Source: Apostichopus parvimensis (taxonomy: Eukaryota > Echinodermata > Holothuroidea > Aspidochirotida > Stichopodidae). From it: a stretch of 47,535 nucleotides of DNA. A program made the translations under genes and the position numbers. Below are positions 34,590 to 46,500 of this stretch, in pieces (positions within the stretch are counted from its first letter, which is position 1; each line of letters begins with the position of its first letter). Under the pieces are notes generated by a model. That model was not told the origin of the DNA, ran no database searches, and was given only the letters and a program-made list of their open reading frames with translations. The stretch is from positions 1-47,535 of the forward strand of contig KN882769.1 in the NCBI GenBank assembly GCA_000934455.1, in the 5' to 3' direction.

Positions 34590-35060
34590 ATCAAGGCTTT
34601 CAAACTTTGATTTTATGTGACCTTTGACCTATTCAAACAACAATAGGGTCCTTGTACTTACTATCAGGTGGCAATATACTGTAGATCATATGACATTCAT
34701 CAATGTTTTACTATTGCAGTTATCAAGTTAAGAAGAATTGTAGACTTTGACATCTGATGACCTGGAGTAACCCAATACCAAAAGCAGCTGAAAACTTACT
34801 AAGGATCACCTACAGTACATACCAACTATGAGATTTATCAAATGTACAATTATTGAGAAAATAGCTAGTTTACACCGTTTTCAGACATTGTCCCCTGTTA
34901 CTTCAAATGAGCTCTAATGCTTGAAGTGTAAGCGACATGTATACCACTCAACTATAAATTCACCAATAGTACTATATGGTCAGTTGTTTACAAGGTTAAC
35001 ATATTCCGGCCACTGTTGACCTCAAATGACCTTTGACTTCACTACATCACTAAAGCAGCC
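34590..35060. repeat. Degenerate satellite, second array
   Basis: 'gacctttgac' with 'acaatagggtccttgtactta' near 34620-34660, and 'cctcaaatgacctttgactt' near 35019-35038, match the family at 7000-7640. It is strongly diverged. Confidence 0.6.
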
Positions 35061-35160
35061 AAGAACTTACTATTGCTAAGTTGAGTAAACAAAACTACTG
35101 TAGCTTACAGTATAACCTATGCTTGGTGAATCATGTTTACAAGCCAGGGCGTCCCATATG

Positions 35161-35188
35161 CACACACGCGCACACACACACACACACA
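35161..35188. repeat. CA microsatellite
   Basis: cacacacgcg followed by about nine CA units, next to the LINE fragment. Confidence 0.9.
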
Positions 35189-35339
35189 GTATACACACCA
35201 TGGGTAATTGACCATCCCATGGTGTGCCTTGGGCACGGAATAAAAATAGCAGAGCCCTATAACAAAATCAAACCAGTCAATATAAAGCACAGCTTGTCAT
35301 ATTGTTTAATAAATGAAAATTAACAGTTTAATTTTCAAC

Positions 35340-36115
35340 AAACCAACCTGACCTCACTGTTGGTACAAATGTCATAACTCCTTCCGAAAATACATGTGAT
35401 CTTGGTGTCTTGCTTGACGATAAACTTGATATGCGAAAAACATGTTCAGAACACTTGTCGTTCAGCTGCGTATGGTATTTACAAAATTGGTAAACTCAGG
35501 AGGTATCTACATCAAGGCTCAACTGAACGACGGGTTCACGCTTTTGTTTCCTCCTATCTGGATTACTGCAGCAGTTTGTATGTGAATTTGCCAGTTTCTC
35601 ACATAGCTCCCCTTCAGAGAATTCAAAACGCTGTTTCGCGCCTAGTCTCACTCACTAAAAAGTTTGATCACATCACTCCTGTACTCCGTTCATTGCATTG
35701 GCAGCCCGTCTCTCAGTGCATCCAGTTTAAGATCCTACTTCACACCTTCAAAGCGATCAACAGGCTTGCCCCTCAGTATATCACTGACCTTCTTACTCCT
35801 TTGCGTCGGTCAACTACAGTTACGCTTTGCTCTTCCTATCATGCGCATTTGCAATTAACTCCTGGTCGAGGTACCCGCACTCGTTATGGGGATTGTGCCT
35901 TTTCTGTCGCTGCGCCTTCTCTTCCGAACGAACTCCCATTTCACGTTCATGACTCTCCCTCCCTTTGTATTTTCAAGAGACAACTTAAAACACTTCTGTT
36001 TGATTCCTAGTTTCTTTTTTCCCTTGGTTTCCTTTGTCTCTTTCCTACTTTGTAAAGCGTTTTGAAACGCTGTATTAAGCGCTATATAAATGTAATTTAT
36101 TATTAATAAAGTTTC
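35340..36115 (+). mobile_element. 5'-truncated CR1/L2-like LINE, C-terminal end of reverse transcriptase
   Basis: The frame at 35396-36010 shows the C-terminal RT/thumb region of a non-LTR retrotransposon: AYGIYKIGKLRRYL, LDYCSSLYVNLP, RIQNAVSRLV, FDHITPVLRSLHW, RLAPQYITDLL and FKRQLKTLLF. Just upstream, in another frame, NTCDLGVLLDDKLDMRK continues the same protein, so a frameshift lies near 35435-35445. The 3' tail 'agcgctatataaatgtaatt' ending in a TTATTAATAA run is typical of CR1/L2-like elements. Most of ORF2, including the catalytic core and endonuclease, is absent, so it is a dead insertion in the host gene's first intron, antisense to the gene. Confidence 0.85.
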
Positions 36116-36755
36116 TGTGATCTGATGTCCAGTATATGCACATACAATTCCTGTCACTAAGCTATCCATATCTATATCAGCCCTAAGCATGTTAATTCTA
36201 TATACACACTCACATTAATCATGTATATTGCAAGCTACAGTACACAGTATATGACTCAATCTGGACACTACAGTATCATTGATCTCGGTCTGGGTTTTGA
36301 CCTGATTGTTATTGTAAGTGTATTTAATATATAAGTCTGTAAACAGTATCTTGTTATTCAGGATAAATACTGTACAATGAAACAAACTGTAGGGGAAGTT
36401 ATGGCTGATTCAAAATGCATTGCAATGACATATATCGAAGGAGGAAGTTGAAATTTAGAAGGCATTCAGTAACAATGTACAGTACTGTGCAATAACTCCT
36501 ACAGTATGTCATATTCTAATGCCATGTATGAATGAAATTACACTGCTTATAGCTAACACTTCTATTAGGATGTCATACCACTGTACTAATTTGTAAGATT
36601 TTCCCCAACAGAAAACTCATGATGTAGACTAGATATTCTGATCATATGTTATAGAAAACTAATTTCTACAACCAGAATCACTAATTATGTACCAGAATAC
36701 CCACCCCCCCCCCTCGTTCTACCCTACAATACATTAGATAAACCAACCAACTTAC

Positions 36756-36828
36756 CATTTGAACAGATGTAGAAGAACAGAAATAACCAAAGACATTTGC
36801 CAAAAGAGTGGCCAATAGAGACCTTCAT
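36756..36828 (-). CDS. Exon 1: start codon and signal peptide
   Basis: The ATG is at 36828-36826. The 24 codons begin MKVSIGHSFGKC and continue with a hydrophobic run (LWLFLFFYICS), a typical secretory signal. A donor gtaagt follows after one base of the next codon (phase 1). In-frame stops lie just upstream of the ATG, and a pyrimidine-rich acceptor (ctatctag) precedes base 36863. About 35 nt of 5' UTR therefore share this exon and at least one upstream noncoding exon is expected. This start was chosen because it is the only Met leading into a hydrophobic core that splices in phase with the Calx-beta exons. Confidence 0.7.
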
Positions 36829-36863
36829 TATTTCTGTCAGATGTAGTCACATGAAGAAAAGGT
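36829..36863 (-). promoter_or_regulatory. 5' UTR segment and splice acceptor
   Basis: Between the acceptor (tttgtttgtttctatctag on the minus strand) and the start codon are 35 nt with in-frame stops. This implies that the transcription start lies further up, beyond an intron; the 70-nt exon-like segment at 38516-38585 is one candidate. Confidence 0.45.
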
Positions 36864-38515
36864 CTAGATAGAAACAAACAAAATTATGACTTTCAGGAAA
36901 ACAAACTTGTTAGAATGCATGGCTTGCCAGAAGCAATCAAGCACACATGTTAAAGACTTGAAAGAGAAGAATAGAAAGCTAAAGTACAGAACTGTTTGTT
37001 CACTTGTAATGATATCATATAGCCAATGCCAGCTCATTTGTTTGCATGCAAACTTCACAACAAATTTAGAAATTAAATGTTTTACAAAAATACTCTTGAA
37101 AATTTAAAGTCAATGATGTAAAACAACTGTTTGCTCACATCAATGCCACTAACAGACCTATGAAAGCCATTGCTTAAAATATTAATAGCTTATGAATATA
37201 TTTTATAAGATGGGACGATATTTATAGGCACACATACAGTACTCTACCTGTACTGCAGCCTATTGAGGAACTACTGTACTTTACTAAGTACCTCAATGGC
37301 TACATGTCCACTGTGCACAGTTTGTCCATATCATACAGTTTGCAGTTAGTGTTAATTTGTAAACACTATACAGTATATTGTAGCTTTCACAGTAGTAGAG
37401 TGTTTTCTTCACTGATGCATATGAATGTTACATTTTTCTGTATGAAAATTTCTCAAGAATGTTTTGTTCTGTAAATGCACTTTTCTCAAAAACAGTGCTC
37501 AGAGTTACAAATGATAAGTTGTAAATAATATTTTGGGTTATCTATTTTCATCTTCCAGGAAGTGTATTTGGACTCCTAGTTATTACATGACTGTACTGTG
37601 ACATTATACAATCATATTAACGAACAGCATCTTACAATATATTATCCAGGGAAGTACAGTAGTCCTCAAGATACTTTCTGTTATAGTCAATTCTTGTGTA
37701 AGCAGTGAGCTGCACAGTTTAATTGAAAATAAGAGGCATTTGAGCAAAGAAGAATAAGACTGCATTGTGATGTCAAAACATTGTATCCAACCTATTACAA
37801 TATAGTTTCTGTACCTTATATAGATCACAATGCATTTAATGTAGATATGAAAGGTAATTAGTGGAGTGAATTAAATTATTACAGTTATTATATTAGCAAG
37901 GCTTACTTTAATGGATCTCATACGTACACAGGAGGAACAACAGGGTTACAGGAATTGACAGAATATCACATCACAAAGGAGGTCTCCACTTAAATATATC
38001 AGCATGGATATCACTTTGTGTATCTAAGAGTAATTTTATACTAACATGCACTGCTAATAAACTGGGAATAGCTTCAGCCTTGGAGATCATATTTAACTGT
38101 GTATACTGAACCTTATAGATACAGCTACTGTATCCATAATTAATTTAGTTTTTGTTTTAAAGTAACTTCTAACCAACCCACACTAGTACCATTAGTAAAT
38201 GTGATTTGTAGTGTAAACTCCTAAACCTAGTCACACTACAATGATAACCATGTAGCTCTTTCAGCCGTAAAGTAATATTCTTCAGGGTACTGGGTACTTA
38301 ATGTATAGGCTTGATAAAGTTGTTATGGTACAGCACTTCAATTGAAAATGTAACCTTCTTTCGTATGATAACATGACACATTGTCAACAGAGAGACAAAG
38401 AGAATAATGGCTTTAATATAAAATGTAATTACAAATACAAAAGTGTTCAGAACAGAATAACTAGGGGCATATTGTAAAAAGCAAAACCCAACAAATGCCA
38501 ATTAATTGACCTTAC

Positions 38516-38585
38516 CCTGTTTTCTTGTTCTATCTGAGGCTGAACAACCAAAGTTGGAAACACAAGGCTGAAGAAATTCCCTTTC
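38516..38585 (-). other. Exon-like segment (70 nt), possible 5' UTR exon
   Basis: Strong acceptor (ttctatattcacag) and donor (gtaagg) on the minus strand. Two frames are open (one gives EREFLQPCVSNFGCSASDR), but the frame matching the phase-1 rule of the gene has a stop. It may be a noncoding first exon of the Calx-beta gene, joined to the acceptor at 36863, or part of another gene. Confidence 0.3.
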
Positions 38586-39553
38586 CTGTGAATATAGAAT
38601 TATGACAATAAAAGGAACAGTTATTGCCAATAAGAAATGCATAGCAGGGGTCAGATCACATTAAAATATATAAACAGACATCAAAATTGATGCACACAAG
38701 ATATTTAAACAAGGTCAGATAACATCAGTTCTTGTTCTCAGTGAAAATTACTATACTTGGGCAGTTCCATTGGATACACACAGTATTTAAAGCAACTTTG
38801 TCATGTCTTGCAGAATGTAAATTGCATTTTGAAAAGCACTCAATACCAAACATTTCACTATTTTGTACAGTTTGGCAGCAATAATGGAACATTTATGGAT
38901 GAAGTGAAATTTAATCAGTAGTTCTGATGAATGTACAAAACAAAGGAACTAACTGCTACTAGAGAAGGGGACAGGTACCCTAGATGAGTGACCATAAAGG
39001 TATAATAAATACCAAGCCCAAATTAATTACCATCCAGTCTGGAAAATTGTCAAAATGATAAAATGTTCAAACTAACATTGCTCTCCATAAGAGTTACTTT
39101 ATATTCAAAGTAATACACGAGGGATGAATACTTTTCATTCATACAATTTGTATTCAATGTGAATACAATTCAATCTTCTCTCTTGAGATCATAATCTCTT
39201 ACAGTATTTATTAAAAAATAAATCTAAATTGCCTTTCCTGCCTATGAAAGTTTGATCAATGCACTTTTTACCATACAGTGTGTGTTTATGGTAGAGATAC
39301 TTTAGCCTGGATTTAAGCAAACTCTGTATAATGTGCAGCCCTAATGTAAGAAATGATGACTAGTACTGTACCAAGCAGCAAACATACTAATTGTTGTATT
39401 TAGCAAACCCTATATACTGTGAATGCTATGTAATTGTAGTTGTACTTGAACTGTTCCAATCTAAGTTTGCACAGAAACTTCCTCCCACATATGGTACCTA
39501 CATGTACACTAGCCACCCATTGCTGAAGTAATCAAGGTTATGTAAAAGTATAC

Positions 39554-39673
39554 CAGTTAATGCAAGAATTTTGCAACGCAAAAGAATATTTTCACAAGTT
39601 TCATTCAATGGGCATTGTACTGATATATGCTTGTAGGGCTGTGGAGATCGACAAACATTGCATTCATCGTTTC
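39554..39673 (-). CDS. Candidate exon, cysteine-rich, 120 nt
   Basis: Acceptor cttgctgcttacag and donor gtatac, phase 1-1, reading (G)NDECNVCRSPQPYKHIS and then VQCPLNETCENILLRC. There are five cysteines and an N-E-T sequon, so it looks extracellular. I do not recognise the domain. It lies upstream of the signal-peptide exon of the main gene, so it would belong to an alternative 5' end or to a separate gene. Confidence 0.35.
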
Positions 39674-40699
39674 CTGTAAGCAGCAAGTATAGTGTAGTAG
39701 GATATTACAGATCTACAGTATGTATGCAACTTTGCTATACAAATCAATTAGTAAACCATATCAAATGTTAGATTATTGACATGGAATTTCCTGTTAGGCA
39801 GATTTTAACCAACCTTGCATATTTTACCAATCTATCAGGAACTTTTTTTTTATTTATTTAAAATCACATTTTTCACTTCCTGTACTTATTGAATAGTTGC
39901 CAAGTGCTTACAAAATTTAAAGATGAACGATAATGACACTTAGAAAATCTCTACTTTTCATATATAATGTAGTTCATATGTTACCAATCCACATCTTTTT
40001 TAATTTTTCAATTAGTTAGCACACCGGAAGGTTATAAAATAGGGGAATTAAAGATCGTTTTTCGTCCAAGTAATTAATACGACATTAGGAATTTGCAAAC
40101 ATTGCAATGACCTTGCACAGCACTAAGATCAGTGAATGATGTCACTATGATGATCTTTTCTGTAGTGCACTGTTAAGTTAAGTACGAAGCTGTGTGTGCA
40201 TTTTGTGTCAGCATAAACTGTTACTTAATTTTAATTTTCTGGCATAATGTTCACGACTTAAATAGATAATTAATGTCATAGAGTGTCTTGAGAACTTCAC
40301 AACTTACGGTTTACTGTATATACATAGTCTTTTTTAAGACATTTGCAACAACAAAGTAGAAGTGCTTGTGTGCACTACTGTTGAGTCAAACATAAAGATT
40401 CCTTGTTCTGTACTGAAAGTAATTTTTTAAATCAAACAGAAAAGGTCATATTGAAATACAACCCCATTTGATCTCAATCGAGTGGTCAGTCAGGCTCTAA
40501 CAATTTTCTCACAACAATTAATGCCTTATGTGTTTATTCACATGCATGTCTTGTGGTTTGGGATTCAGGGAAAATCATTCTAGCCCAACTTCACAAGCTC
40601 TACAGTACTTCCACACTGTGCAAAGACAAGTGGCAGTGTGTTTCCGCTACCGTAAGTAATACTTTCATGATGTTTTTCGCTCGAGCATAAAAACATTTC

Positions 40700-40948
40700 C
40701 TATTTGAATTTCACATTTAAATGGTATGGAGGTATCAAGACATATTCTGTGAAGTGGGCAGAACAAACGTTTACATTTTTGCTGTGAGAAACTCCTGGTG
40801 TGATGAAGACTTCCCTCGTTCTCCTCACAAATCGTATCCAGAGTTTCCGATATCTCTCACTACTTTTTCCGATGTGAAAATTTAAAAAACTTAATGTAGA
40901 GTCAGCATTCGTTCTGTTGCATCCCCTTACAACATTATTTCTTGGCAT
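40700..40948 (-). CDS. THAP-type zinc-finger exon, first zinc ligand lost
   Basis: 82 codons from ATG at 40948 to a stop. THAP domains are DNA-binding C2CH zinc fingers found at the N-terminus of THAP proteins and P-element transposases. Landmarks seen are MPRNNVVRGC at the N-terminus, KLWIRFVRR with the invariant Trp, ITPG with the conserved Pro, and NVCSAHF as C-x2-H followed by Phe. In the usual C-x4-C start the first Cys is Asn here (N5), and the FHxFP box reads FHIGK. It could be a first exon whose partners were not found, or a decaying transposase or host copy. The stop soon after HLNVKFK favours decay or an unspliced end. Confidence 0.6.
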   Translation of the reverse strand: MPRNNVVRGCNRTNADSTLSFLNFHIGKSSERYRKLWIRFVRRTREVFITPGVSHSKNVNVCSAHFTEYVLIPPYHLNVKFK

Positions 40949-41548
40949 TTAACTAGTGTTTTAGGTTGTTGGTCGCATCAATATAGAGTAAGTTGCAACT
41001 CAACTAACACACTTGATGCACGCAGCTGAAGTACAGTCTACGCCGAGCTCACTTTGTTATCATCATAACTACATCACAGGTCACTGTGGATTACATGATC
41101 ATCATACTGCTTTTTCGCGGAAAGCCCAAATTGTCTTTAAAAACATCGACAAGTTTACAATTTTTTTAGCCTTTTCCAACATCGGGTTGACTTTCATATT
41201 TTAGATATGTAAAAAGGAAACCAACTAGAATACTCGTGAATAAAATTGTAGGTTTCGACAATGCTGAAATATCATTATTGTTCATCTTTTAAGTTATCCA
41301 AGATCAACTCTGTAACTTCCTTCCCAACAGAAAATACAAAAAATCTGAATCAAAGAATTTACATTCTAAAAGATAGCTTCCTGCAACAAGTAAATAACAT
41401 GGTCTATATAAACTGAAAAGAAAAGTTAACAAAGCCCTAAATGTTCTTATGCCACATGACATATAGTTGAAATAAACAGTGAACTACAAAGACACATTAG
41501 TAGCATAATATGTAAGCATTGAGACACTGGTAGGTCAAGTAGTGCTGA

Positions 41549-42017
41549 CAAGGGTGGCGGAACCGGGGGGGGCACAGGGGGCACGTGCCCCCCCACTGTA
41601 CACTTTTCCTCAGGTTAAAAATGTGCCCTTTTTCTACATAAAAATTGTACTCTTGATCACCTTATTAGGTCAGCGATATTTCAGTAAGAGATCTAATCCT
41701 AATTTAGAACTATTAATGAATTTCTGTGGGTCAAACTCAAAGCTATTGGACCTTATAATGATTTCACCTCATTCTGTCTCGAAAGAAAACTTGTTCCTTG
41801 TTTCCCAATTTGCACATTGGATATTGCAGTGCTAGTATGCATTTTTTCCTGGGGGGGGGGGGGGGCGTTGATGGAGTGATGTGTATACGCAAATAAGATA
41901 ATACAATAAGAGTTATAAAGGGTACTAAATATCAGGCTGCATCAGTCCAATCGAATTTCTGCAAAGTGCCCTTCGACGTCGGTGCCCCCCAGATAAAAAG
42001 TGCTTCCACCGCCCTTG
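41549..42017. mobile_element. hAT-type MITE with perfect 8-bp target duplication
   Basis: The left end caagggtggcggaa and the right end ttccaccgcccttg are inverted with two mismatches in 14. Identical flanks 'agtgctga' at 41541-41548 and 42018-42025 are an 8-bp target-site duplication, the hallmark of hAT elements. The interior has G- and C-runs and a ggggcacgtgcccc palindrome but no transposase, so it is non-autonomous. The ORF at 41542-41835 is incidental. Confidence 0.88.
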
Positions 42018-42025
42018 AGTGCTGA

Positions 42026-43560
42026 CATTGGATTTTAACATATATCTGGTTGTAACATCTATAGTTCATCATACCCCTTACTAGCACTATGTCATAAGCC
42101 TATAGTCTTGCCTGCTTACAGTGCTAGATAAACCTGTATGGTGGTTTATAGTAACATTGCGAGTTCCCTATGTATGCATACTGTATGATACAAATGTAGT
42201 TGCACTGATAGACAATGGTAGATTTGCCATGTTTGTAAGTTAAATTGTAACGACCATTTCAATCGCAATTTTAAACTATTGTACAAAGCCCGAGACTGAC
42301 ACAGCAAAAATTGCCACAGTGAAACTTTTGGTATTTTGAGAAAATTTTGTGGATTTTTTCACTGAATTAGAGGAATTATACAGTAGACTTCTTTGCACGT
42401 GCCAAGTCAGGGAAATGTTTCCTGAAAATTTCAAGCAGTTTGACTCCTGACCTTTACAAGTATATTTCTTTCTTTTCGGGCAGAACCTGGACAACCAATT
42501 GATGAAATCACGTACCTGAATTGATAGAAACTAACTCAATGAGTAAAATGAGTGACAGCATCATCACATTTTCTGTTAAAATAACATTAACGCCCTTACT
42601 GTTGCAAATTTACCATCAGATATACTGTACCATCTTACAAATTTTTAGTAATGACTGACTTAGGCCTACCTGTCGTAAGTTAGACCAATAGTAACACACA
42701 GGCTAGCCAATGGTATATTCTTAACACAATTTTTTTATTCTATTAGGTTAATAATTAAATATCAGTACTAAAATTACGCCACACACAAGTCTTATGTAGC
42801 AGGCACGACATATTTATGAATTTACAACACGAAGTGACACAGTTTAGATTTTCGTGAAACTAGTCTGTACGTGTAATTTTATGGACCCACTCAAGCTTGT
42901 CAAATTACAAATTACTCACCAAAGAATAGTAATCACATTGATATCCCAGTTTGCGCTTTAAATTCCATTACATCAAGTTGTAAAATATGACTGAATTCAA
43001 ACAGCTTCCCCAGGACAAGAATCATGAAAATGTGATATGGTTTGATCAAACTTCGACAGTTTCCTTCTACTTTGAAGGACGGTACCAGAAGGAAGTTTCA
43101 GTTTTTTCAGTTCAGTAATATTACTTCCTCGTACGGTTGACCAGAATGTCATTGCCAACCAAGTAGCGGAATATGCTAGGACTCTGTTATGTAAACAGAA
43201 ATGTGTCTATGCATCCGTGACATAAAATAGTCAATGGAATTCTGCCTTCAACTTTTCTTTTGAGTTAGTTCAGCCCACCGTGACCATTTAGAGACTACGG
43301 TGAAGATAACTGAATATTGCCCGCGCTCAACAGGTTAATGTACATATCAAACAGGCATGCATCGGTTATACATCGCATACCAATTACATACAATCACTTG
43401 CCGTGTTATTACCCTTCCATATTGATTGGGGGGGGGGGGGCGCAACCCCAGCCCCCGCTCCTACGCCTATGTTTATTCGTACAACATTCAAACAATGACA
43501 TAAAATAGTCAATGGAATACTGACTTCAACTTTTCCTTTGAGGTATTTCAGCACTATGGC
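42026..43560. other. Intergenic, with a 49-bp direct repeat
   Basis: 'gacataaaatagtcaatgga' and the following 27 or so bases occur at 43217-43264 and 43496-43542. They flank about 230 bp that include a poly-G tract and an inverted hAT-like end (gctcctacgcctatg). No gene was seen. Confidence 0.5.
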
Positions 43561-46500
43561 TAAATGTACTTATGATACCGTATGAGTGCATTTTTTAGAT
43601 ATCTGTATAACAAGATGATTTGTTCTTGTGTGCAATGTTTAAGAATGTTTTCGTTTTGGGTTAAAGCTTCAATTTTGTTAATCATGATAAAGGCCCTAAG
43701 TAACACCCGGATGTTAAATAGATAAATTGTTCTTAATTTAAGTATATCAATTCATCAAAATGGAAAGAAAACATGTTGATCTCCCCATATGTACAAGAAT
43801 TCAGCTGCAGCTACCATACACGTTTGACTTTAGCAATGACCTTATACAGGAACGCTTCCTATAATAACTGCGCTATGACACGTAAAAAACAACTTCGTGA
43901 AAGGTTTTTGGGGAATCTTGTTGCGGATCACAACAATTGTATTTTTTCAGATTTGACTCACAATAGAGGAATTCGATTTGACTATTAAAACTAAATGGCT
44001 CAGTGACAGAGTAGCCTACGAGACTCTTGTTTCTGTCGTTTTTAACGTTGATCTATAGTAGCTGCGTACCCGGAGACATAAAACTAGGGTATCAATGGTA
44101 CTAAGCTCACAACATAAACTAATATAATTCTAATCAGCTAATTTAAGCATATAAATGATATATTGCGGGGAAAATCAATTCAATTTGTGGTTCCAAATTT
44201 ATATCTGATGTCCTAAGTTAATGACATGTTTATGGCTATAGCGACGTCCGTAGTTAACAGCAACCACAAAGAACTTAAAAAAAAAGGAGGAAAAACAACT
44301 GTGAAAATAAAAAATGATGAATAAATTAATAATGGTAAAACAAGTAACCTAAAAATGAAAAGAGAGCAAGAAAAACAAACCCAAGCCGTAACAGAGACAC
44401 ACCCAGCTATTATATGTTGCTTCGGTGATACTGAAATATCCTTGTCATTAACTTAGGACATCAGATATAAATTTGTAACCACAAATTGAATTAATTTCCC
44501 CTCAAAATTTCATTTATATGCTTACATTAGCCGATTAGAATTATACTTAGTTTATGCTGGTGCTTTATGCTTGTGAGCACCATTAGAACTCGAGTTTAAG
44601 TTTCCAGGTACGCAACTACAATAGATCAACGTTGAAAAGAACAGAAACAAGAGTATCGTAGGCTACTCTGTCACTGAGCCATTCAGTTTTATTATTCAAA
44701 TCGAATTACTCTTTTGTGAGTCAAATCTGGAAGAATACCATTGTTGTGATCCACAACAAGATTCCCCAAAACCTTTGACCAAGTTTTTTTTCCGTGTCAT
44801 GTACTACGCCCTCTAATCGGTAAAGCATAGCGCAGTTATTATAGGATGCGTCCCTGTATAAGGTCATTGCTAAAGTCAAACTTGTATGGTAGTTGCAACT
44901 GAATTCTTGTACATATGGGGAGATCAACATGTTTTCTTTAGTTGATATAAACGAATATCTATGTGAGATTTCTATGTATTCTCAAATTTGAACAAACTTC
45001 AATGTACGTCCCTGCGTGGCTGTATAGGACGGTTAAACGGAATATTGATATAAAGCGTACACAGGGTGCAACCACATACACTTGGGGATGGCTAGAATAA
45101 ATTCAGGGGATCATTCCAACCCCTTCCCCTCCACACATAGACAGACTATTTAAACAAAATACATATAACATATTTTGCAGCCAAGCACTCCCATTTACTG
45201 AAATTTCTAAAACGAGAATTTAACCCCAACCTTCCCATCCCTCGATGATATAACGTCTTAGGTTTTTGAGTGTTTAGTTGATTTGATTTGAGTTGAGCTG
45301 AGTTATTGTTACAACTAATACTATTAGTAATAGTGAGAGCTTGAGATCAAAGTTTGTAGTTCAGGTCTTACCTGCGTTATTTATTCCAAAGGTATGTATT
45401 GGGATAATTGAGGCTGAGTCCTTTATTACATAATCCTAAACATATTTTTGCAACTTGACAACACAAAGTTTTCGAACTATCAATACTTTAACAAGAAGCT
45501 GCCTGTAAGGGTAACATATATAGGCACATATCTACATTATGGTAAACATTTAACTTTGTAGAGAATTTCAAAGCATTTGCTTCTATCCGGAATGTACCCT
45601 ATGCAGGTATTATTTATGTTCCACTTTCTTAAAACTATACCACAGTCTGACGCACAGACTGCGAGCTCCATAAGAAACAATACAAAGGTGAACAGAAAAT
45701 CTTACATCTATGTGGCCTCAAAAACGTGGTTACGAAGTATTCCAAATTTGACAAAGACAAGATGTGTTGGATGGTATGCGCAGAATTATGACATCTGTAA
45801 ATTAGTCTCTTTACTGTCATGGAATTCAACATTGTACTGCAAACTGATAAACTGGTTATTAATGGAAATGCCATCAAATTAAAATTTGCATTTGAAAGAT
45901 AAATTGATCACTTAGTAAATCTCAATAATTCAACATGTTGAAATTAAACGATCAATGTTTCTCACAGCAGACAATTTGCGGCAAAATGATGAAATGCACG
46001 AAACTTGCAGAAGAAGATCGTAAGCTTTGTTCGGAAGGGACCTTAAACGTCTCTATACATCCATGAGACATTAATGAAAGTCATTTATAGTTAGTAATAG
46101 CGCCACCAAAATTGTAAGTTTTCAGTTTGTTCATTAATGTGGTACTACTTTATTCTTCTACATGTTAGGGATTATCTCTTTCTGTAGGGTACAAGAGTGA
46201 GAGATTACGATAAACTTCAAAATAGCAGATACGTTAAACACAATAGTACACGCATATGAACAATTCCTATGCCCCATGAGAGTCAAACGCATGGTGAATA
46301 CATGCTCTATGTATGTAAAGTTATTAATCGAAACCCTCAGCTTCGATTGTAGGAATTGCAGTTTTTAAAACGTGGTTTTGCGCCTTCTTGTGCGGCTCGG
46401 TATGAATATAACACTAACGTTTACATGCTGTAATACATTCACACACGCACAGTATGAACGTAAGTGCACACTTGTACATATGAATATTTCATTAAATGTT

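Larger units (their letters stand above)
205..36863 (-). other. Gene locus: secreted/surface Calx-beta + EGF protein with mini-exon stalk (partial)
   Basis: Span of the hand-built gene model. Reading 5' to 3' on the minus strand: signal peptide, linker, three two-exon Calx-beta-like modules, one EGF domain, then a Thr/Ser/Pro-rich stalk made of very small exons. All introns are GT-AG and all internal exons start and end in phase 1. The join A|GT between 26272 and 26102 and the join T|CT between 27907 and 26899 rebuild whole Calx-beta domains, which supports the order. No membrane segment or terminal exon is seen, so the gene continues beyond base 1. Calx-beta folds bind calcium and EGF domains mediate extracellular contacts; an adhesion or matrix role is inference. 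Further exons may be hidden in the introns, because symmetric phases cannot reveal a missing one. Confidence 0.75.
36864..40699. other. Upstream region, no confident gene
   Basis: AT-rich sequence rich in 'tacagta/tactgta' motifs. Apart from the two exon-like segments, I see no gene, RNA or element. Confidence 0.45.
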
